Positions 47,396 through 57,380 of a DNA stretch of 64,000 nt are shown here, piece after piece; the stretch's first letter is position 1; each line of letters opens with the position of its first letter. The stretch covers positions 62,001 through 126,000 of the forward strand of contig NZ_CP029358.1 of NCBI RefSeq assembly GCF_003130795.1. Reading direction: 5' to 3'. The notes beneath the pieces are model-generated. The model did not search any database. It was given only the letters and a program-made list of their open reading frames with translations, and was not told the DNA's origin. The translations under genes were made by a program, and so were the position numbers. This DNA is from Azospirillum thermophilum. Lineage in GTDB: Bacteria > Pseudomonadota > Alphaproteobacteria > Azospirillales > Azospirillaceae.

Positions 47396-48193
47396 TCAGC
47401 CCTCGCCGCCGGCCGCTTGGCCATGGGCGCGGGCGGTGCGGTCCTGCAGGTCGCGCAGGGCCGCCAGCGCGTCGGGTTCGGGCGCCGGGGTGGTCCGCAG
47501 ATCCGGGCTGATCTTCAGGTCCCACCCGGTTGCCGCCGTCACCTGCTCCACCGTCACACCGGGATGGATGCTGGTCAAGGTCAGCTCGCGCGTCACCGGA
47601 TCCGGGGTGAGGATGCCGAGGTCGGTGATGACCGCGGTCGGGCCGGCGCCGGGGATGCCCGCCTTCTGCCGGGCGTCGCCGCCGTCGAGATAGCCGGCCG
47701 ACGTGATGAAGGGCAGCTTGTCGACGAAGGATTTCGGGCTCTGCTTGAGGACGATGAAGACTTCCCTGGCCTGGGCGGCGATCTCGGGCGCGCCGCCGGC
47801 GCCGGGCAGCCGGACCTTCGGCTTGTCGTAGGGGCCGATGACCGTGGTGTTGATGTTGGCGAAGCGGTCGACCTGGGCCGCCCCGAGGAAGCCGACGTCG
47901 ATCCGCCCGCCCTGCAGCCAGTAGCGGAAGATCTCCGGCGTGCCGACCACCGTGTCGGCGGTCTCCGCCAGCTCGCCGTCGCCGATCGACAGCGGCAGCA
48001 CGGTCGGCTTGGCGCCGATCGGTCCCGATTCGTAGATCAGCACGACGTCCGGCGCGTGGGTCAGCCGGGCGAGGTTCGCCGCGGTGGAGGGCAGGCCGAT
48101 GCCGACGAAGCAGACCGTGCCGTCGCGCAGAAGGCGGCTGGCCGCCACCGTCATGATCTCGGTGGCGGTGAAGTCCGGTTGCCGGTCAGTCAT
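47396..48193 (-). CDS. pcaJ: 3-oxoadipate CoA-transferase, subunit B
   Basis: 265 residues; the ATG at 48193 shares its A with the pcaI stop (TGATG). Family I CoA-transferase beta subunit, catalytic Glu55 in [23 protein letters not shown] at the start. It transfers CoA from succinyl-CoA to 3-oxoadipate with PcaI. A longer frame overlapping pcaI to 48631 is not used. The C-terminal 30 residues are polar and longer than usual. Confidence 0.93.
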   Translation of the reverse strand: MTDRQPDFTATEIMTVAASRLLRDGTVCFVGIGLPSTAANLARLTHAPDVVLIYESGPIGAKPTVLPLSIGDGELAETADTVVGTPEIFRYWLQGGRIDVGFLGAAQVDRFANINTTVIGPYDKPKVRLPGAGGAPEIAAQAREVFIVLKQSPKSFVDKLPFITSAGYLDGGDARQKAGIPGAGPTAVITDLGILTPDPVTRELTLTSIHPGVTVEQVTAATGWDLKISPDLRTTPAPEPDALAALRDLQDRTARAHGQAAGGEG

Positions 48194-49056
48194 CAGCCGA
48201 TCTCCCGGCCCGCCGTCTCGGCGAGCACGCGCTTGAATCCGTCGAAGTCGTCGGTGTCGAGGACGTGGCGCTTCATCCAGGCGGCGAAGCCCTCCCGCGA
48301 GCGGGCGATGGGGTCCCATTCCTTGTAGAACCGGTTGTCGCGCGCCGAATAGCCCTGCGCGTAGGAGGGATAGGCGCCGCCCGGCACCGGGCAGAGCGCC
48401 GACACCGCCCAGCCCGGCAGGACGCAGGCGTTGGGCGGGGCGTCGAGGCTGTCCACCACCTCCTCCACCGTCACGATGGAGCGTTTGGCGGCCAGCACCG
48501 CCTCCTTCTGCACGCCGATGATGCCCCACAGCAGGACATTGCCGCGGCGGTCGGCCTTCTGGGCGTGGATCACCGTGACGTCCGGCCGGATCGACGGGAT
48601 GGCGGCCAGCGTCTCGCCGGTGAAGGGACACTCGATGAAGCGGATGTTGGGATTGACCTTCGGCAGGTCGGACCCGGTGTAGCCGCGCAGCAGCGCGAAG
48701 GGCAGGTTGGAGGCCCCCGCCACATAGGCGTTGGCGAGGCCGGCGTGGCTGTGCTCCTCATAGGCGAGCGGGTGCGGCCAGCCCTGCTCCACCGCGTCGC
48801 GGAAGCGGTGGAGCGACCCGACGCCGGGATTGCCGCCCCAGGAGAAGATCAGCTTCGCGGCACAGCCCATGCCGATGATCTGGTCGTAGATCAGGTCCGG
48901 GGTCATGCGGACCAGCGTCAGGTCCGTCTTTCCCTGGCGGATGATCTCGTGCCCGGCGGCGTGGGGGATGAGGTGGGTGAAGCCTTCCAGCGCGACCGTG
49001 TCGCCATCCCGGATCAGGCCCGCCACCGCGTCGCGCAGAGGCGTGATGGACGCCAT
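48193..49056 (-). CDS. pcaI: 3-oxoadipate CoA-transferase, subunit A
   Basis: 287 residues from the ATG at 49056 with strong Shine-Dalgarno GGGAGGG. Family I CoA-transferase alpha subunit: DTVALEGFTHLIPHAAGHEI, SWGGNPGVGSLHRFRDAVEQ. It forms the heterodimer with PcaJ. First gene of the pca operon pcaIJFDCBHG; the leader carries a tandem 12-bp repeat. A longer upstream frame has no ribosome binding site. Confidence 0.93.
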   Translation of the reverse strand: MASITPLRDAVAGLIRDGDTVALEGFTHLIPHAAGHEIIRQGKTDLTLVRMTPDLIYDQIIGMGCAAKLIFSWGGNPGVGSLHRFRDAVEQGWPHPLAYEEHSHAGLANAYVAGASNLPFALLRGYTGSDLPKVNPNIRFIECPFTGETLAAIPSIRPDVTVIHAQKADRRGNVLLWGIIGVQKEAVLAAKRSIVTVEEVVDSLDAPPNACVLPGWAVSALCPVPGGAYPSYAQGYSARDNRFYKEWDPIARSREGFAAWMKRHVLDTDDFDGFKRVLAETAGREIG

Positions 49057-49107
49057 GAAAACCCTCCCGACGGTGCGTCCGGCCACCATGTCGTGCCGGC
49101 GCTCACC

Positions 49108-49134
49108 GGATTGATGTGCGGATTGATGTGCGGA
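49108..49134. repeat. Tandem 12-bp repeat in the pcaI leader
   Basis: GGATTGATGTGC occurs at 49108-49119 and 49120-49131, with a third start GGA. It lies about 50-80 bp upstream of pcaI, downstream of the predicted transcription start. Could be a regulator-binding or RNA element, or a recent duplication. Confidence 0.6.
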
Positions 49135-49162
49135 TACCGCACCCTGAATTCCGTTTGCGCCC

Positions 49163-49191
49163 ACGATGATCCTGTCACCCCACACTGTCAA
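49163..49191 (-). promoter_or_regulatory. Putative pca operon promoter
   Basis: On the minus strand TTGACA (49191-49186), 17 bp, CATCGT (49168-49163). The -35 sits inside CGCACTTGAC (49196-49187), which is repeated in the divergent promoter. The -35 is strong, the -10 weak, as for an activated promoter. Confidence 0.45.
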
Positions 49192-49361
49192 GTGCGGAAA
49201 ACGTGAGTAACGTACGATAATCGCACAAACTGGAGGGGATGTCCTGTCGGGCGGGCAGGAGATGCCAGGGAATCTCCGGTGGACAGGCGGTATGATCGCA
49301 ATCCGGAGGGGGAGGGGCGGCCGTAATGGGCGTTTATCGAACGAACGTTTGTATATCGCAC

Positions 49362-49390
49362 TTGACGGCTCTGTTCGGTGACACTACCAT
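49362..49390 (+). promoter_or_regulatory. Putative promoter of the ABC transporter operon
   Basis: TTGACG (49362-49367), 17 bp, TACCAT (49385-49390). The -35 lies in CGCACTTGAC (49357-49366), the exact 10-mer also covering the pca -35 on the other strand. Predicted leader about 130 nt. Confidence 0.5.
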
Positions 49391-49528
49391 TCGCAGACCC
49401 AATGAACGATGGTCCGCAGGATCGTCACCGCGACAGCCGGGAACGGCCGGGCGGCGGCGGGACGGACGACAGGATCGGACGGCGGCGGACAGGGGCCGCC
49501 GGCACCGGCACCACGAACGGGAGGGAAC

Positions 49529-50746
49529 ATGAGGGGTTATCTGCGTGGAGCGCTGCTCGCCACGGCCTTCGGCGCCGCCTTCGGGCTGGCCTGCGGCGCT
49601 GCCGGCGGGGCGGCATGGGCGGCGACCGTCAAGGTCGGCGTCGTGGCCCCCTTCTCCGGCCCCTTCGCCATGGTCGGCAAGACCTTCAAGGAGGCGATCG
49701 CCGTCTATCAGGCCGAGCATGGCAAGGAGGTCGCCGGCACCACCGTCGAGTTCGTCTTCAAGGACCTCGACCAGGCCAACCCGGCGCAGAGCAAGGCCCT
49801 GTCGCAGGAGCTGGTGGTGAAGGAGAAGGTCGGCTTCCTGGCCGGCTATTTCTTCACCCCCGACGCGCTCGCCGTCGCCCCGCTGATCGACGAGGCGAAC
49901 ATTCCCTGCGTGATCTTCAACGCCGCCACCTCCGCCATCACCGAGAAGTCGCCGCGCTACGTCCGCACCTCCTTCACGCTGTGGCAGAACACGGTGCCGC
50001 TGGCCGAGCATATGGCCAGGCAGGGCATCCGGAAGGTGGTGACGGCGGTCAGCGACTACGGCCCCGGCATCGACGGCGAGACCGCCTTCAAGACCACCTT
50101 CGAGAAGGCCGGCGGGCAGGTGGTGGACAGCATCCGCATGCCGCTGAAGTCCACCGACTTCGCCCCCTTCATGCAGCGCATCCGCGATTCCGGCGCCGAG
50201 GCGATCTACGCCTTCCTGCCGGCTGGCCCGACGACGCTCGCCTTCGTCAAGGCCTTCAACGACAACGGGCTGAAGGACAGGGGCATCAAGTTCTTCGGGC
50301 CCGGCGACCTGACGCAGGAGCCGGACCTGCCGGCGCTGGGGGATGCCGCGCTCGGCCTCACCACCACCTTCAACTACAGCCAGGCCCACGATTCGGAGAA
50401 GAACCGCAGGTTCCTCGCCAGGCACAAGGAGCTGTTCGGCTCTTCCGACACCGTGACCTTCACCTCGGTCGGCGCCTATGACGGGGTCGAGGTCATCTAC
50501 CGGATGATCGAGAAGGCGGGGGGCAAGGTCGGTCCCGGCAAGATGGACGGCGCCAAGGCGGTGGAGTCGATCAAGGGGCTGAGCTGGGAGAGCCCGCGCG
50601 GCCCGGTCGCCATCGATCCCGACAGCCGGCACGTCACCCAGACCATCTATCTGCGCGTGGTGGAGAAGGAGGGCGGCCGCCTGATCAACAAGGAGGTCGC
50701 CGCCTTCCCCAATCAGCCGGACTACGGCTACAAGGCCGGGAAGTAA
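49529..50746 (+). CDS. Branched-chain-amino-acid-type (LivJ-like) substrate-binding protein, probably for an aromatic acid
   Basis: 405 residues from the ATG at 49529 after GGGAGGGA. Signal peptide about residues 1-32 (RGYLRGALLATAFGAAFGLA, ...GAAWA). Mature part is a type 1 periplasmic binding protein: VKVGVVAPFSGPFAMVGKTF, YGPGIDGETAFKTTFEKAGG, TFTSVGAYDGVEVIYRMIEK. First gene of a five-gene ABC operon. Because it is divergent from the pca operon and shares its -35 10-mer, the ligand is likely 4-hydroxybenzoate, protocatechuate or a related acid and not leucine. Confidence 0.88.
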   Translation: MRGYLRGALLATAFGAAFGLACGAAGGAAWAATVKVGVVAPFSGPFAMVGKTFKEAIAVYQAEHGKEVAGTTVEFVFKDLDQANPAQSKALSQELVVKEKVGFLAGYFFTPDALAVAPLIDEANIPCVIFNAATSAITEKSPRYVRTSFTLWQNTVPLAEHMARQGIRKVVTAVSDYGPGIDGETAFKTTFEKAGGQVVDSIRMPLKSTDFAPFMQRIRDSGAEAIYAFLPAGPTTLAFVKAFNDNGLKDRGIKFFGPGDLTQEPDLPALGDAALGLTTTFNYSQAHDSEKNRRFLARHKELFGSSDTVTFTSVGAYDGVEVIYRMIEKAGGKVGPGKMDGAKAVESIKGLSWESPRGPVAIDPDSRHVTQTIYLRVVEKEGGRLINKEVAAFPNQPDYGYKAGK

Positions 50747-50863
50747 GGACGGGCGAGGGGTGGCGGGCCGGCGCGCTGCCCGCCCGTCATCCGGCCTCTC
50801 CCCCCGGACAACGGCTCGGGTTAGGGTGGTGCCCTGCCACCCCCAGCCGAGAGAGCCGTCCCC

Positions 50864-51748
50864 ATGGGAGTTCGCATCATGGAAACCTTGTTCGGCATCG
50901 CCGTGGACGGCGTCGCCTACGGGATGATCCTGTTCATCATCTCGGTCGGGCTGTCGGTCACGCTGGGGCTGATGCGCGTGGTGAATCTGGCGCACGGCGC
51001 CTTCGCCATGGTCGGCGGCTATGTCGCCTCCTATGCCGCGCAGGGGCTGGGGCTGCCCTATCCGGCGGCGATCGCGGTGGCGGTGGTGCTGACCGTCGTG
51101 GCGACGCTGCCGATGGAGAAGCTGCTCTACCGCCGCATCTACGGCTCGGCGAACGAACTGCAGCAGGTGCTGCTGACCATCGGCCTGACCTTCGTGATCG
51201 TCGCCGGCATCAACTACATCTTCGGACCGACGCTGAAGCGGGTGCCGCTGCCGGACATGCTGGTGGGAGTCGTCGAGCTCGGGCCGAAGGCGATTCCGGC
51301 GCACCGCGCCTTCGTCATCGCGGTGGGGGCGGCCATCCTGCTCGGCCTGTGGTGGCTGCTGGAGCGGACCGACTTCGGCATCCGGCTGCGCGCGGCGGTG
51401 GACGATCCGGCGATGGCGGCGGCGCTGGGCATCCGCACCGAACGGCTCTATGCCGCGACCTTCGCCATCGGCACCGGGCTCGCGGCGCTGGGCGGCGTCC
51501 TGGGGGCGGAGCTGCTGCCGCTGGAGCCCTACTACGCCATCCGCTACATCGTGCTGTTCCTGGCGGTGGTGGCGGTCGGCGGCGCCGGCAGCATCTTCGG
51601 CTCGGCCGCCGCGGCGCTGGCGCTCGGCATCGTCGACACGGCGGGCAAATACCTGATCCCGAACTTCGGCGAGTTCTTCTTCTATGCGGCGCTGATCCTG
51701 ATCCTGTTCCGCTGGCCGCACGGCTTCTTCCATGGGAGGGCGGCATGA
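50864..51748 (+). CDS. LivH-type ABC permease
   Basis: 294 residues; start at the ATG at 50864, or the ATG at 50879 (METLFGIAVDGVAYGMILF). About 8 membrane segments; the LivH pattern GLMRVVNLAHGAFAMVGGYV is present near residue 35. Forms the membrane channel with the LivM-type subunit. It overlaps the next gene by 4 bp (ATGA). Confidence 0.9.
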   Translation: MGVRIMETLFGIAVDGVAYGMILFIISVGLSVTLGLMRVVNLAHGAFAMVGGYVASYAAQGLGLPYPAAIAVAVVLTVVATLPMEKLLYRRIYGSANELQQVLLTIGLTFVIVAGINYIFGPTLKRVPLPDMLVGVVELGPKAIPAHRAFVIAVGAAILLGLWWLLERTDFGIRLRAAVDDPAMAAALGIRTERLYAATFAIGTGLAALGGVLGAELLPLEPYYAIRYIVLFLAVVAVGGAGSIFGSAAAALALGIVDTAGKYLIPNFGEFFFYAALILILFRWPHGFFHGRAA

Positions 51749-52773
51749 GCGCCATCGCCGGCGACCCCCGATCCGCGACCGGAGCCCATCCCATGATCCG
51801 TACGGTGCTGGACAGCCTGGGCGTTCCGCTGGTGGCGCTCGCCGGGCTGGCCGCCTTCTGGCTGTTTCCCGACGACCTTGGGCTGCTGACCCGCATCGCG
51901 GCGACGGCGCTCTACGTCCTGTCGCTCGACCTCGTGCTGGGCTATTGCGGGATCGCCACGCTGGGGCAGGCCGCGATGTTCGGCACCGGCGCCTATGTCG
52001 CCGGCATCGTCGCGGTCAACTGGATCAACGAGCCGATGCTGCTGCTGGCGGTCGGCGGTCTGGCCGGCGGTCTGGTGGCACTCGCCACCGGCGCGCTGAT
52101 CCTGCATGCCCGCGGCCTGACCCTGCTGATGCTGACGGTCGCCGTCGTGCAGATCGTGCAGGAGGTGGTGAACAAGGCACGCGACTGGACCGGCGGCAGC
52201 GACGGCCTGTCGGGAATCGACCCGGCGCCGGTGCTGGGGCTGTTCCGCTTCGACCTCTATGGCCGGACCTCCTACCTGTTCGCCCTGGCGGTGCTGGTGG
52301 CCGGGCTGCTGGTGGCGCGCCGCATCGTGCGCTCGCCCTTCGGCCTCGCCTGCCGCGGGGTGAGGGAGGATCCGCTGCGCATCGCGGCGCTGGGCGGCTC
52401 GCCGCGGCGCTACCTGGTGACCATGTACGCGGTGGCCGGAATCTTCGCCGGGGTGGCCGGGGCGCTGACCGCCGTGTCGAGCGGCATCGTCGGGCTCGAC
52501 AGCGTCAGCTTCTCCTGGTCGGCGGAGGCGCTGGTCATGCTGGTGCTGGGCGGCACCGGGCGGCTGTTCGGCGCGGTCATCGGCACCGTCGCCTTCATGG
52601 GCATCCACCACATCCTGGCGGCGACCGATCCGTTCCACTGGATGCTGTTCATCGGCCTGTTCCTGATGGCGGTGGTGCTGTTCCTGCCCGGCGGCATCGT
52701 GTCGGTCTTCGACGGGCTGATCGCGCGCCTGACCCCCTCCTCCCCCCGCCGCAGCGACGGAGCGACGCGATGA
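51745..52773 (+). CDS. LivM-type ABC permease
   Basis: 342 residues, starting inside the LivH-type stop. About 9-10 membrane segments; LivM motifs LSLDLVLGYCGIATLGQAAM and YAVAGIFAGVAGALTAVSSG, and RRIVRSPFGLACRGVREDPL. Second permease subunit of the importer. It overlaps the ATPase gene by 4 bp. Confidence 0.9.
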   Translation: MSAIAGDPRSATGAHPMIRTVLDSLGVPLVALAGLAAFWLFPDDLGLLTRIAATALYVLSLDLVLGYCGIATLGQAAMFGTGAYVAGIVAVNWINEPMLLLAVGGLAGGLVALATGALILHARGLTLLMLTVAVVQIVQEVVNKARDWTGGSDGLSGIDPAPVLGLFRFDLYGRTSYLFALAVLVAGLLVARRIVRSPFGLACRGVREDPLRIAALGGSPRRYLVTMYAVAGIFAGVAGALTAVSSGIVGLDSVSFSWSAEALVMLVLGGTGRLFGAVIGTVAFMGIHHILAATDPFHWMLFIGLFLMAVVLFLPGGIVSVFDGLIARLTPSSPRRSDGATR

Positions 52774-53531
52774 CCGCCCTTCTGGAAGTCGAGAACCTGT
52801 CGAAGAATTTCGGCGGGCTGCAGGTGACCTCGGACGTCTCCCTGACGCTGCGGCCCGGTGACCGCTGCGCCCTGATCGGCCCGAACGGCGCGGGAAAGAC
52901 GACCTTCGTCAATCTGGTGACGGGGGTTCTCGATCCCACCGCCGGCACCATCCGGCTGGAGGGGCAGGATGTCACCCGCCTGCCGGCCGCCGCCCGGGTG
53001 CGGCGCGGGCTGATCCGTTCCTTCCAGGTGGCGCGGCTGTTCCGCTCGATGACGGTGCGCGAGCATCTGGAACTGGCGATCCTGGAGCGCGAGGGCCGCA
53101 CCTTCCGCCTGTTCTCCTCCGTCCGCCGGACTCCGGGGCTGGAGCGCGAGGTGGAGGATCTGCTCGACCTGATGGCGCTGGGGGCGGTGGCGGAGACCGC
53201 GGTCGGCCAGCTCGCCTACGGCCAGCAGCGCCTGCTGGAGATCGCCCTGGCGCTCGCCATGCGGCCGAAGGTGCTGATCCTGGACGAGCCGGCGGCCGGC
53301 GTGCCGCATTCCGAGAGCCGGCGCATCCTGGACGCCATCGAGCGGCTGCCGAAGGACCTCGCCGTGCTGATGATCGAGCACGACATGGACCTCGTCTTCC
53401 GCTTCGCCAAGACCATCGTGGTGCTGGCGCAGGGCCGCCTGCTGTGCAGCGGCACCGCCGGGGAGATCACCGCCGACCCGCGCGTGCGCGAGGCCTATCT
53501 GGGGAGCCGTGCCGATGCCCGCCGCCACTAA
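52770..53531 (+). CDS. LivG-type ABC ATPase
   Basis: 253 residues. Walker A GPNGAGKTT (about 38-46), Q-loop region, signature LAYGQQRLLEIALALAMRPK, Walker B VLILDEPAAGV, H-loop MIEHDMDLVF. It powers the importer with the LivF-type subunit. ATGA overlap with the permease gene; 17-bp overlap with the next gene. Confidence 0.92.
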   Translation: MTALLEVENLSKNFGGLQVTSDVSLTLRPGDRCALIGPNGAGKTTFVNLVTGVLDPTAGTIRLEGQDVTRLPAAARVRRGLIRSFQVARLFRSMTVREHLELAILEREGRTFRLFSSVRRTPGLEREVEDLLDLMALGAVAETAVGQLAYGQQRLLEIALALAMRPKVLILDEPAAGVPHSESRRILDAIERLPKDLAVLMIEHDMDLVFRFAKTIVVLAQGRLLCSGTAGEITADPRVREAYLGSRADARRH

Positions 53532-54228
53532 GGGACTGCTGGAGGTCGCCGGCCTGACCGCCGGCTATGGCGAGACGCTGATCCTGGAAGGGGTGGGCTT
53601 CACCGTCCCGCCCGGCGGCCGGCTCGCCCTGCTGGGCCGCAACGGGGTGGGCAAGACGACGACGCTGGCGACGCTGGTCGGCCAGACCACCCGCCGGGCC
53701 GGCAGCATCAGGCTCGACGGGACGGAGCTGACGGGAATGACCGCCTCGTCCCGCGCGCTGGCCGGACTCGGCTATGTGCCGCAGACCCGCGACGTCTTCC
53801 GCTCGCTGACGGTGGAGGAGAATCTGGTGACCGGGCTGAAGGGCCGCCCGCGCTCGGCGCTGGAGGAGGCCTACGGCCTGTTCCCGCGGCTGGGCGAGCG
53901 GCGGCGCAACGGCGGCGGCGAGCTGTCGGGCGGCGAGCAGCAGATGCTGTCGGTCGCCCGCGCCCTGTTGGGCCAGCCGTCGGTCCTGCTGCTCGACGAG
54001 CCGCTGGAGGGGCTGGCGCCGGTCATCTGCGATCAGCTGATGGCGGCGCTGTCGCGCCTGTCGATGACGATCATCCTGGTGGAGCAGCAGGTCGACCGGG
54101 CGCTGGACTTCGCCGAACGGATCGTCTTCCTCGATCGCGGCCGCGTGGTCCATGACGGACCGGCCGCCGCCGCCCGCGACGACCAGGCGCTGCTGGAGCG
54201 CCACCTGGGCGTCGCGCTGGCGGGGTGA
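53515..54228 (+). CDS. LivF-type ABC ATPase
   Basis: 237 residues from the ATG at 53515; a GTG at 53509 is equally possible. Walker A GRNGVGKTT, signature LSGGEQQMLSVARALLG, Walker B VLLLDEPLEGLAP, H-loop LVEQQVDRAL. Last gene of the transporter operon. Confidence 0.92.
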   Translation: MPAATKGLLEVAGLTAGYGETLILEGVGFTVPPGGRLALLGRNGVGKTTTLATLVGQTTRRAGSIRLDGTELTGMTASSRALAGLGYVPQTRDVFRSLTVEENLVTGLKGRPRSALEEAYGLFPRLGERRRNGGGELSGGEQQMLSVARALLGQPSVLLLDEPLEGLAPVICDQLMAALSRLSMTIILVEQQVDRALDFAERIVFLDRGRVVHDGPAAAARDDQALLERHLGVALAG

Positions 54229-54246
54229 GGGGGGCTGTGGCGGTGC

Positions 54247-54843
54247 TTATGCCCGGCTGTAGCTCGTTGCCTTGTGCAGTTGAACGGCCGTGTCGAAGAT
54301 CAGCGCCAGGGTCTCCTGATTGAAGTGGCGCCGGGCGATCAGGTACAGCAACTCGTGGAGCAGCCACGGCTTGGTCGCTCCGCCAGGGCCGGGGTGGGTG
54401 AACGGAGACTTGTCGAGATCGATGCCCAGGATCGACTCGGAGACCAGGCGCAGGACCACCAGCTCCTGCAGCCGGCCGAAATAGCGATCCGTAACGGTGG
54501 GGTTGGTGTGCCCGATATGGATGATGCGGTGGCGCAGCAGCCGGAAGGCGATCATGCCGGCCACCTTCCCCTCGGCGACGCCTTTGGTCCGGACATCCTC
54601 GGTCCGGAAACCGCGACGCAGCATCAGAAAGCGCAGGTCGCTCGCCGCTTCCCGGAAGGCGGATGCCAACTCGGGGTTCGATACCGACAAGCGGTCAAGA
54701 CTGATATCCGTCGACTTGCCCGATTCCCTGGCGAAGTCCTGGATCTGACGGACGACGAGATGCAGGGCCTTGTAGAACTGCTTGGTCAACTCCGTGAGCA
54801 TATCTTCGCTCAGGAAGCTCGGTAAGTCTTCGTCAGAAGGCAC
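54247..54843 (-). CDS. Hypothetical protein with HEPN-like Rx4H motif
   Basis: 198 residues, helical throughout, no signal peptide or membrane segment. Residues 104-109 read RHRIIH, an R-x4-H arrangement as in HEPN ribonucleases (which typically have RNxxxH), preceded by a helix AEGKVAGMIAFRLL and followed by GHTNPTVTDRYFGRLQELVV. Only this short motif supports HEPN; the overall family is not recognised. It follows a 77-residue gene in the same direction (73 bp), which could be a partner. Codon use is less GC-biased than in the adjacent transporter genes. Confidence 0.65.
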   Translation of the reverse strand: MPSDEDLPSFLSEDMLTELTKQFYKALHLVVRQIQDFARESGKSTDISLDRLSVSNPELASAFREAASDLRFLMLRRGFRTEDVRTKGVAEGKVAGMIAFRLLRHRIIHIGHTNPTVTDRYFGRLQELVVLRLVSESILGIDLDKSPFTHPGPGGATKPWLLHELLYLIARRHFNQETLALIFDTAVQLHKATSYSRA

Positions 54844-54916
54844 GGAACATCTCCACCAGGGTCACGGGTCTGACCCGATCACTATGGAAATCGTCGATCT
54901 CGCTGGTTTGGAGAGT

Positions 54917-55150
54917 CTATAATCCGAGTTCGTCAACGGCCTGAACAAGGGTGCGGCTGAGATCGCCGGATATGTCCGTCTGACCCGCCACCTGAGCGAT
55001 GGTCGAGGATCGGATGCGGGCCAGCAACTGGTCGGGGGTGACGCCGCTGTTGGTGACGGGAGCAAAGGTCTCGTGGAGGGCGCGGTGTGCGACTTCAGCG
55101 GCGATCCGATTCAGAGAGTCTTCCGAATTGACGAGGTCCAGAAAGGACAT
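54917..55150 (-). CDS. Small hypothetical protein, 77 residues
   Basis: MSFLDLVNSEDSLNRIAAEV, then AHRALHETFAPVTNSGVTPD and a C-terminal helix. No strong Shine-Dalgarno. Soluble. It lies upstream of the gene with the Rx4H motif, in the same direction, and could be a cognate antitoxin or partner, but no antitoxin fold is recognisable. Confidence 0.5.
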   Translation of the reverse strand: MSFLDLVNSEDSLNRIAAEVAHRALHETFAPVTNSGVTPDQLLARIRSSTIAQVAGQTDISGDLSRTLVQAVDELGL

Positions 55151-55440
55151 ACCGCTTTACCCTCGCTTTCCAAGAGAGTTCCTGGAGCATCGTTAGAGCA
55201 GCCATCCTGCTCTGTCAAGGCATGATCTCTATGGTTCACAACGCCATTGCGGTTGCCGGAAAGGACAGCCGCAACATCCGCGGAGTCGTTTCCTCTGAAA
55301 ATGAAATACAACGTCTTCGTATAAACAGGTCGTTGTTTCGACCGTGACTGATCGATGGTCTTTCCGCCGCCGGAGGAGCAGGCCGGAACGCCCGCCAGAC
55401 AAGACGGGTCCAGCCGATCAGGCACCCCCCGCGGTTCGTC

Positions 55441-55863
55441 TCAGCCCTTCAGCGCCGCCATGGTGGAGGCGTTCGGGCACACCTCGTCATGGTCGGCGAC
55501 CGGGGCGTCCTCGGCCAGCAGGTGGCGGCAGCGGCGGGGGTCGGCGCAGTGGGCGCAGGTGCGCTGCAGATCGTGCAGAAGGCCCTGGTGGTCGTGGGCC
55601 AGCGCCTCCAGGCTGAGGCCGCGCAGGGCCAGCGCCCGCGGCATCAGGGTGGACACCTGATCGCCGTGGGTGACCAGCGCGTCCAGGTCGTCCTCGCTCA
55701 GGCCGAGTTCGGCCAGCATGCGATGGCGCTCGCCCGGGGGCAGGGCGGCGAGTTCGCGGTCCAGCTCGTGGCGCTCGCGCCAGTCGTGGATCAGGCGGGC
55801 GATCCAGTGGCAGGTGTCGGCGGCGACGCCGGAAAGGCTGGGGGCGAGGCGGTCGGCGGTCAT
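55441..55863 (-). CDS. DUF6455-like small Cys-motif protein
   Basis: 140 residues. N-terminal MTADRLAPSLSGVAADTCHW, ELAALPPGERHRMLAELGLS, then a C-terminal cysteine cluster TCAHCADPRRCRHLL and EVCPNASTM. The C-terminal pattern resembles DUF6455 proteins, which look like short metal-binding (possibly Fe or Zn) proteins of alphaproteobacteria. Function unknown. It lies alone between the small genes and pobA, about 130 bp after the pobA stop. Confidence 0.7.
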   Translation of the reverse strand: MTADRLAPSLSGVAADTCHWIARLIHDWRERHELDRELAALPPGERHRMLAELGLSEDDLDALVTHGDQVSTLMPRALALRGLSLEALAHDHQGLLHDLQRTCAHCADPRRCRHLLAEDAPVADHDEVCPNASTMAALKG

Positions 55864-55992
55864 GGCGTTTCCTCCGCTCGATGATCATCTGCGGGATTGG
55901 CATCGTCCGCAGGATCGGGATCGTCTGCAGGATAGGCGGCCGGCACCGCCGCGGCCTTGATGTGGGTCAAGCAGTGCCGGGTCCGAACAGTT

Positions 55993-57380
<1,388 letters not shown>

